Below are positions 5,440 through 9,402 of a DNA stretch of 9,402 nucleotides, piece after piece. Where the stretch lies: positions 1-9,402 of the forward strand of contig QMME01000135.1 of NCBI GenBank assembly GCA_003647095.1, read 5' to 3'. Every line of letters begins with the position of its first letter. Within the stretch, counting starts at the first letter, position 1. The notes beneath the pieces are model-generated. The model searched no databases. It saw nothing but the letters and a program-made list of their open reading frames with translations, and was not told the DNA's origin. Origin of the DNA: Deltaproteobacteria bacterium (GTDB taxonomy: Bacteria > Myxococcota > B64-G9). The position numbers were made by a program, and so were the translations under genes.

Positions 5440-6924
5440 ATGGGAGTAACCACTCTTTCCGGCCTGTTGACGCTGCTGCTGGCGGCAGCGGCGGCCGTGC
5501 CGGCAGCGAAGAGTTCGCTGCAGGTGTACGGCTTCTGGCGCTACCTGTACTCGCACGCCCAGGATTTTCCCCTCGATACCGCCGGTACCACCTCGGGCCT
5601 GCGCTGGACGCTGGACAACCGTCTCGACGCCGGCCTGCGCTGGACACCCGGCGACGACCTGGAGCTGGAACTGGAGCTGGGGCTGTTCGACGGCCAGGTA
5701 GCCGGGGACCTCGACAGCATCGGCCTGGCCTTCCGCGACGACGCCCGCACCGGCCTGCGCGGCTGGGACCTTTCCCGGGTGGAGCTGCGCCAGGCCCGGG
5801 TACGCTGGCGGACGCCCTGGTTTGTGGTGCTGGCCGGCCAGCAGTACTCCCACTGGGGCTTCGGCTTGCTGGCCAACGACGGCCGGCGCCAGCCCGGCCG
5901 CTTCGGCTTCAGCGAACACGGCGACATCTCCGACCGGCTCATCCTGGCCACCCGCCCCTTCGCCTTCGCCGACGGCTGGCCCAGCCAGGTGGTGCTGGCC
6001 GTGGGCGGCGGGCTCACCTACCGCGACGAGAACTGCTCCCTGCGCGACGGCGACATCGGCGGGGAGGTACTCGGCTCGCTGTTCTACCGTGTCCCGGGGC
6101 TGGAGTTCGGCACCTACATCGCCGGGCGCATCCAGCAAGACGATGCCGGCACCTTCGTACACGCCACCGCCATCGACCTGTTCGGCTCCCTGGATCCGGA
6201 GAGCGGCACCGAGGGGCTGGTGCTGGGAGGGGAGGTGGTGCTGCTGATCGGCTCCACCGACCGGGTGGTACAGCCCGAGCATCCCGGAGGGCTGGACATC
6301 AGCGCCCTGGGTGCGGTGCTGCGTGCCGGCTGGCAGTTCGGCTGGCTGCAGGGCCGCGCCCTGCTGGAGTTCGGTTACGCTTCCGGCGACGGCGATCCCT
6401 ACGACGCGGTGGTGACATCGTTTTCCTTCGATCCCGACTACAACGTGGGGCTGGTGCTCTACGACGTGTTGCTGCGCCAGCTCAGCGCCCGGGCGGCCGA
6501 GCAGGTGGCCGACCCGGAGCGGGTGGGCCAACCGCCCTCGGGCACCGACCAGCTGCCCAGCTCCGGGCAGGTGAGCAACACCTTCTACTTCTATCCCACG
6601 GCCTCCATCAAGCCGCTCCGACAGATGACCCTCATGGCCGGGCTGCTCCTGGCCTTCAGCTCCACTCCCTTCGCCCAGGCCTGGCGTACCTTCGAGAGCG
6701 GCGGGGTGGCCACCAATCCTTACGGCAAGAGCGAGGCCGGCCATTACCTGGGTTGCGAATTCGACCTGGGGGTGGACTGGAACCAGCCGCTGTGGCAACA
6801 GCTGTCGGTGAGTGCCGGCCTGCAGGTGGGCTGGTTCGTACCCGGATCCGCCTTCGCCGATGCGGCCGGCGAACGGCCGGGAGTGGTGTCACGTTTCCTG
6901 GGGCGGCTGGCCCTGAACTGGTAA
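5440..6924 (+). CDS. Outer-membrane beta-barrel protein
   Basis: 494 residues with a Sec signal peptide (LLTLLLAAAAAVPAA, cleavage near residue 22-23). The mature part is a series of alternating amphipathic strands such as LQVYGFWRYLY (27-37), DDLELELELGLFDG and ALLEFGYASGDGD. The chain ends in LALNW, and an aromatic last residue is the usual signal for outer-membrane barrel insertion. The segment YASGDGDPYD (313-322) followed by FDPDYNVGLVLYD (330-342) resembles a conserved loop-strand pair in uncharacterised myxobacterial barrel proteins and, loosely, alginate-export-type barrels. That similarity is from memory and not proof of substrate. The gene has a sigma70-like promoter but no Shine-Dalgarno sequence. 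The next gene starts 22 bp after the stop. Likely a porin- or channel-like protein; what it transports is unknown. Confidence 0.88.
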   Translation: MGVTTLSGLLTLLLAAAAAVPAAKSSLQVYGFWRYLYSHAQDFPLDTAGTTSGLRWTLDNRLDAGLRWTPGDDLELELELGLFDGQVAGDLDSIGLAFRDDARTGLRGWDLSRVELRQARVRWRTPWFVVLAGQQYSHWGFGLLANDGRRQPGRFGFSEHGDISDRLILATRPFAFADGWPSQVVLAVGGGLTYRDENCSLRDGDIGGEVLGSLFYRVPGLEFGTYIAGRIQQDDAGTFVHATAIDLFGSLDPESGTEGLVLGGEVVLLIGSTDRVVQPEHPGGLDISALGAVLRAGWQFGWLQGRALLEFGYASGDGDPYDAVVTSFSFDPDYNVGLVLYDVLLRQLSARAAEQVADPERVGQPPSGTDQLPSSGQVSNTFYFYPTASIKPLRQMTLMAGLLLAFSSTPFAQAWRTFESGGVATNPYGKSEAGHYLGCEFDLGVDWNQPLWQQLSVSAGLQVGWFVPGSAFADAAGERPGVVSRFLGRLALNW

Positions 6925-6946
6925 TTCCCTGCGCGGGGGTGAAACC

Positions 6947-8257
6947 ATGAGACGAATACTCGCCCGGGTCCTGCCGGCCGTCCTGCTGACCGGTTTTCTG
7001 TCGGCGCCGGCCAGCGGCGCCGACCAGGATCTCAAGGTGGTGGTGCCCGGCATCTACGCCTATCCCGGCATACCCGAGGGCACCTCCCAGGTGTTGACCG
7101 ACCTGCTGCTCGAGGCCCTGCTCAGCCGCCACGGCATTCGCGCCCTGGGCCCCAGCGATGTACGCGCCGTGCTCACCGCCGAGCAGCAGAAGTCCCTGCT
7201 GGCCTGCTCGGACGAAAGTTGCATGGCCGAGCTGGCCGGGGCCCTGGGCGCCGACTGGCTGGTGGCGGGCTCGGTGGGCAAGCTCGAGGACCTGTACGTC
7301 ATCACCCTGCAGATCATCGAGGCCCGGGCCGCCCGGGTGACCTCGCGTTCCAAGCTCACCCTGGACAGTCTCAAGCTGGCACCCGAGAAGATGGGCGAGG
7401 CGGTTGATCGCCTGCTGGGCAGCCGGCCCCGGGTGCGGCGGCCGGCGGTGCTGGCCAACCCGGCCCGCGGCAAGAAGGGGGAGGTCATGTCGCGGCGGAA
7501 GTTCTGCAAGCAGATAAAGGCCTATCAGGAGGCGCTGGCCCGCGGACCCTACGATGCCGCCCGGGTGCAGGAGCGGCGCCGCCTGCTCGAGGATCTGGTG
7601 CGCACCCCCTTCCAGCGCCAGTTCGATCAGAAGCTCTCCTGTTTCTGGGACCGCGCCGGCTGGTACGACGGTCGCCTGCGCCGCCAGCTCAAGGGGGCTG
7701 CCCACGCCCTGGCCGCCCGCGACGCCAGGCGTCGCTGGGCCGAGTACCTGGCCATGTACGACCAGGTAAAGACCCTCAAGGAGGCCTACCAGCGCGGGCT
7801 GGAGATGGAGAAGAACGGCACCGGCAACCGTCTCTACGAGCTGCCCTTCCCGGTGCGGCCGGCCCCGGTGCCCGAGCCCGACGACAGCCCCGCGGTGCGG
7901 GCCTTTCGCCGGGCCTACGAGGACGGTCGCGAGCAACTGGCCCTGGCCCTGGAGGCCGCCCGCCGGGGAGACAAGCAGGCCTTCCTGGCCCTGTTCGTGC
8001 CCCGGGACCCGGAGCGGGGACGTACCTCCCCCACTTACGTTTTCGACAACCTGACCAGTTCGCTCAAGAACGGCTACCGGCTGGAGACCTGCCCGCAGGC
8101 CATTCTCTCGGCCGACGATGTCGAGCGGTACGCCCGCCGCCTGCAGGAAAAGGAAGAACTGGAGGCCTGCTGGCGCCGCTTCAAGGACGACTTCGTCGGC
8201 ACCGACACCGTGTTCATGAAAAAGTACCAGGGCCGCTGGCTGATCGATCGCTGGTGA
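6947..8257 (+). CDS. Exported protein with a CsgG/LpoB-like N-terminal region
   Basis: 436 residues with a signal peptide (ILARVLPAVLLTGFLSAPASGA, cleavage near residue 25). Residues 28-155 have the alpha/beta layout of CsgG/LpoB-like periplasmic domains: KVVVPGI strand, LTDLLLEALL helix, GPSDVRAVL, then AELAGALGADWLVAGSVGKLEDLYVITLQIIEA, written here only as GADWLVAGSVG (101-111) and YVITLQIIEA (117-126). A CSDESC pair (87-92) may form a disulfide. The middle (185-290) is helical and highly charged, followed by a proline-rich hinge (303-313). The end, VFMKKYQGRWLIDRW (422-436), resembles the final strand of NTF2-like domains. GGGGGTGA precedes the ATG by 5 nt. Placed 22 bp after the barrel gene, it is probably co-transcribed and may act with it at the outer membrane. 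The CsgG-like reading is a fold-level guess. Confidence 0.85.
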   Translation: MRRILARVLPAVLLTGFLSAPASGADQDLKVVVPGIYAYPGIPEGTSQVLTDLLLEALLSRHGIRALGPSDVRAVLTAEQQKSLLACSDESCMAELAGALGADWLVAGSVGKLEDLYVITLQIIEARAARVTSRSKLTLDSLKLAPEKMGEAVDRLLGSRPRVRRPAVLANPARGKKGEVMSRRKFCKQIKAYQEALARGPYDAARVQERRRLLEDLVRTPFQRQFDQKLSCFWDRAGWYDGRLRRQLKGAAHALAARDARRRWAEYLAMYDQVKTLKEAYQRGLEMEKNGTGNRLYELPFPVRPAPVPEPDDSPAVRAFRRAYEDGREQLALALEAARRGDKQAFLALFVPRDPERGRTSPTYVFDNLTSSLKNGYRLETCPQAILSADDVERYARRLQEKEELEACWRRFKDDFVGTDTVFMKKYQGRWLIDRW

Positions 8258-8267
8258 GCACCCCTCG

Positions 8268-8285
8268 GTCCCGGCCGCGTGGGAC
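8268..8285 (+). terminator. Weak hairpin after the barrel operon
   Basis: GTCCC (8268-8272) and GGGAC (8281-8285) form a 5-bp stem with an 8-nt loop, 10 bp after the stop. No T-run follows. It is the only candidate for ending the operon transcript. Confidence 0.3.
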
Positions 8286-8333
8286 TTCACGGATCGTGGT
8301 GGCAACCGGAGAAAGGCTTAATTTCCTACTTGT

Positions 8334-8347
8334 TACCTTGTAAGGTA
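8334..8347. promoter_or_regulatory. Near-palindrome before the right-hand cysteine-rich gene
   Basis: TACCTT-GT-AAGGTA is a 14-bp dyad, AT-rich against its surroundings and 4 bp before the ribosome site. It may be an operator or, in RNA, a 5-bp hairpin with a UGUA loop beside the ribosome site. I could not find a convincing promoter in 8258-8367; TTAATT at 8318-8323 is the only -10-like string. Confidence 0.4.
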
Positions 8348-8351
8348 CTTC

Positions 8352-8359
8352 GGGAGGAG
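8352..8359 (+). promoter_or_regulatory. Ribosome binding site that decides a GTG start
   Basis: GGGAGGAG ends 8 nt before GTG 8368. An in-frame TAA at 8341 closes the frame upstream, and the next in-frame ATG (8416) would remove most of the signal peptide, so GTG 8368 is the start. Confidence 0.8.
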
Positions 8360-8367
8360 TTGGTGAA

Positions 8368-9402
8368 GTGAGAAGGACATGGCATCCTACGCTGCGAGTA
8401 GTTCTTGGTCTGGCGATGGTGCAGGCCTTTTTCTGGTCGTCCTGTCGGGACGATGGCGAGTATGGGCTTCAGGTAGTGTTTCCCAGCGAGGAGTTGCGGC
8501 AAAAGACTGCTTTCCTGCAAATCTGGGTGGTGGAAATTGGAAGCTGCGAACAACTGTCCTGGGAATCGCTGGCGAAGGGGGAAGAAGACGTAGTGGCCCA
8601 CTTGGGGGTTGTAGTCGGCGGGGAAAGCAGCGAGGGCGAGAACCTGTTACGCGGGATCCCGGAGGGCTGGTTTGCATTTGCCGCGGAGGGTCGCACTGCC
8701 GCCGGGGCGCACTTGTTGCGGGGATGCCGCCGGGAGAAGGTGGAGGCCGGTGTTCCGCTGACGGTGCAATTGGAATTGCAGTGTGCCTGTGAACCGATAG
8801 CGGGCACGTGTGGGCCCGTGGAAGAGACAGTGGGAAATGGCAAGGACGACGACTGCGACGGCAAGACGGATGAGTGTCGCAGTGAAGTGGATTGCGACGA
8901 CGGCAACGGCTGTACCCAAGACCTGTGCATTGTCGAGCAATGCCAACATCCTCATTGGCCCGACACCACCAGGTGCAACGATGGAAACCCGTGCACCGAG
9001 CAGGATGTCTGCGTGAACGGTGTCTGCAAAGGCGTGGATAAAGACTGCAGCGCTTACGACGATCAGTGCCAACGAGGAGAATGCGATCCGTTTACCGGCC
9101 AGTGTCGGCCGGTGCCGTTGGCCGACGGCACTGATTGTGACGACGGGTTGTATTGCACCGAACCCGATACCTGCAGCGGGGGAATCTGTAGCGGGTCCGA
9201 ACGTGATTGCAGCGATCAGGACAGCTGCACCCGTGACGAGTGCAGCGAGGCGGAGCAAGGTTGTCGCAATATCTTGGATCCCAGTCTGGGAAGTGTCGAG
9301 GGACCGGTCGGTGCGGATAACTGCAGCAACGGAAAAGACGACGATTGTGACGGGACAACCGATATGGAGGATGGTGATTGTACCGCTTGCTCGAGCGACC
9401 TC
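8368..9402 (+). CDS. Cysteine-rich lipoprotein-like protein with MopE-type motifs, C-terminus beyond the right edge
   Basis: 345 codons without a stop, from GTG 8368. Residues 1-26 form a basic, hydrophobic signal (RVVLGLAMVQAFFWSSC); C26 may be lipidated, although W at -3 is atypical. Residues 33-145 form a beta-rich domain, unrecognised, with FPSEE (38-42) near its start and paired cysteines (QCACEP) near its end. A first NGKDDDCDGKTDE motif (157-169) matches the 'NGxDDDCDGxxDE' metal-binding motif of MopE-type proteins. A run of CDDG..C / SGGxCxG cysteine units (170-300) follows, akin to the left-hand cysteine-rich gene, and then a second NGKDDDCDGTTD (321-332). The Asp clusters suggest calcium or copper binding, as proposed for MopE relatives. 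A likely secreted or outer-surface protein. Base composition is lower in GC than its neighbours (31 of 60 at 8461-8520). Confidence 0.9.
   Translation, partial: MRRTWHPTLRVVLGLAMVQAFFWSSCRDDGEYGLQVVFPSEELRQKTAFLQIWVVEIGSCEQLSWESLAKGEEDVVAHLGVVVGGESSEGENLLRGIPEGWFAFAAEGRTAAGAHLLRGCRREKVEAGVPLTVQLELQCACEPIAGTCGPVEETVGNGKDDDCDGKTDECRSEVDCDDGNGCTQDLCIVEQCQHPHWPDTTRCNDGNPCTEQDVCVNGVCKGVDKDCSAYDDQCQRGECDPFTGQCRPVPLADGTDCDDGLYCTEPDTCSGGICSGSERDCSDQDSCTRDECSEAEQGCRNILDPSLGSVEGPVGADNCSNGKDDDCDGTTDMEDGDCTACSSDL

Noticed and set aside
5281..6798. 505-codon open frame on the minus strand opposite the beta-barrel gene
   Set aside because: No domain or ribosome site; the plus strand has a signal peptide, barrel strands and a terminal Trp. 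It is a shadow frame.
4143..6950. 935-codon open frame on the plus strand spanning the FHA, lipoprotein and barrel genes
   Set aside because: It crosses three well-supported genes in another frame or strand, is Arg/Gly/Pro/Ala-rich, and has no recognisable domain.
6656..8305. 549-codon open frame on the minus strand opposite the CsgG-like gene
   Set aside because: It overlaps the 3' end of the barrel gene and all of the CsgG-like gene, with low-complexity Gly/Val/Ala/Gln composition and no motif.
8295..8323. Sigma54-type (-24/-12) promoter before the right-hand cysteine-rich gene
   Set aside because: A GG and a GC are present (8301-8302 and 8316-8317), but the spacing is wrong for the GG-N10-GC rule.
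1..9402. Defence, secretion or mobile-element system
   Set aside because: No nuclease, helicase, transposase, integrase, toxin-antitoxin or secretion ATPase motif was found in any supported gene.

Overview
The window is GC-rich DNA with strong third-position G/C codon bias. Both edges carry secreted cysteine-rich proteins built from CDDG-type repeats. Together with the MopE-like motifs, small FHA, kinase and cold-shock genes, and many lipoprotein or outer-membrane products, this points to a Gram-negative bacterium of the Myxococcota or former Deltaproteobacteria. That placement is inference from protein style; there is no rRNA or other marker gene here. I see no mobile element, CRISPR array, tRNA or rRNA.

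Layout: (1) 1-3362, all on the minus strand: an atypical kinase gene (3362-2631), a cupin gene 24 bp downstream (2606-2247), then, behind its own likely promoter, a large cysteine-rich repeat protein (2161 to beyond the left edge) that ends in the window in an Ig-like segment. (2) 3508-3753, plus strand: a small cold-shock-domain protein with a good sigma70-type promoter, divergent from the kinase. (3) 4664-3787, minus strand: an FHA-domain gene followed by a polyhydroxyalkanoate granule-region family gene, probably one transcript, convergent with the cold-shock gene. (4) 4840-5226, plus strand: a small eight-cysteine lipoprotein, divergent from the FHA operon. (5) 5440-8257, plus strand: an outer-membrane beta-barrel protein and, 22 bp downstream, an exported protein with a CsgG/LpoB-like N-terminal region; probably an operon. 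(6) 8368 to beyond the right edge, plus strand: a second cysteine-rich lipoprotein-like protein with a GTG start, two MopE-type NGKDDDCDG motifs and visibly lower GC.

The common theme is the cell envelope: five of the ten genes encode exported, lipid-anchored or outer-membrane proteins. The kinase and FHA genes could form a small phospho-signalling set, but they are on separate transcripts and no link is shown. No intergenic stretch exceeds 300 bp; the longest is 5227-5439. Two genes (kinase and beta-barrel) lack a Shine-Dalgarno sequence and have promoter-like -10 elements 5-8 nt before the ATG, so they may be leaderless. I found no clear multi-gene system of a new type. The most unusual items are the kinase with almost no activation segment, the tandem-repeat cysteine-rich protein, and the symmetric regulatory region between the FHA and lipoprotein genes.
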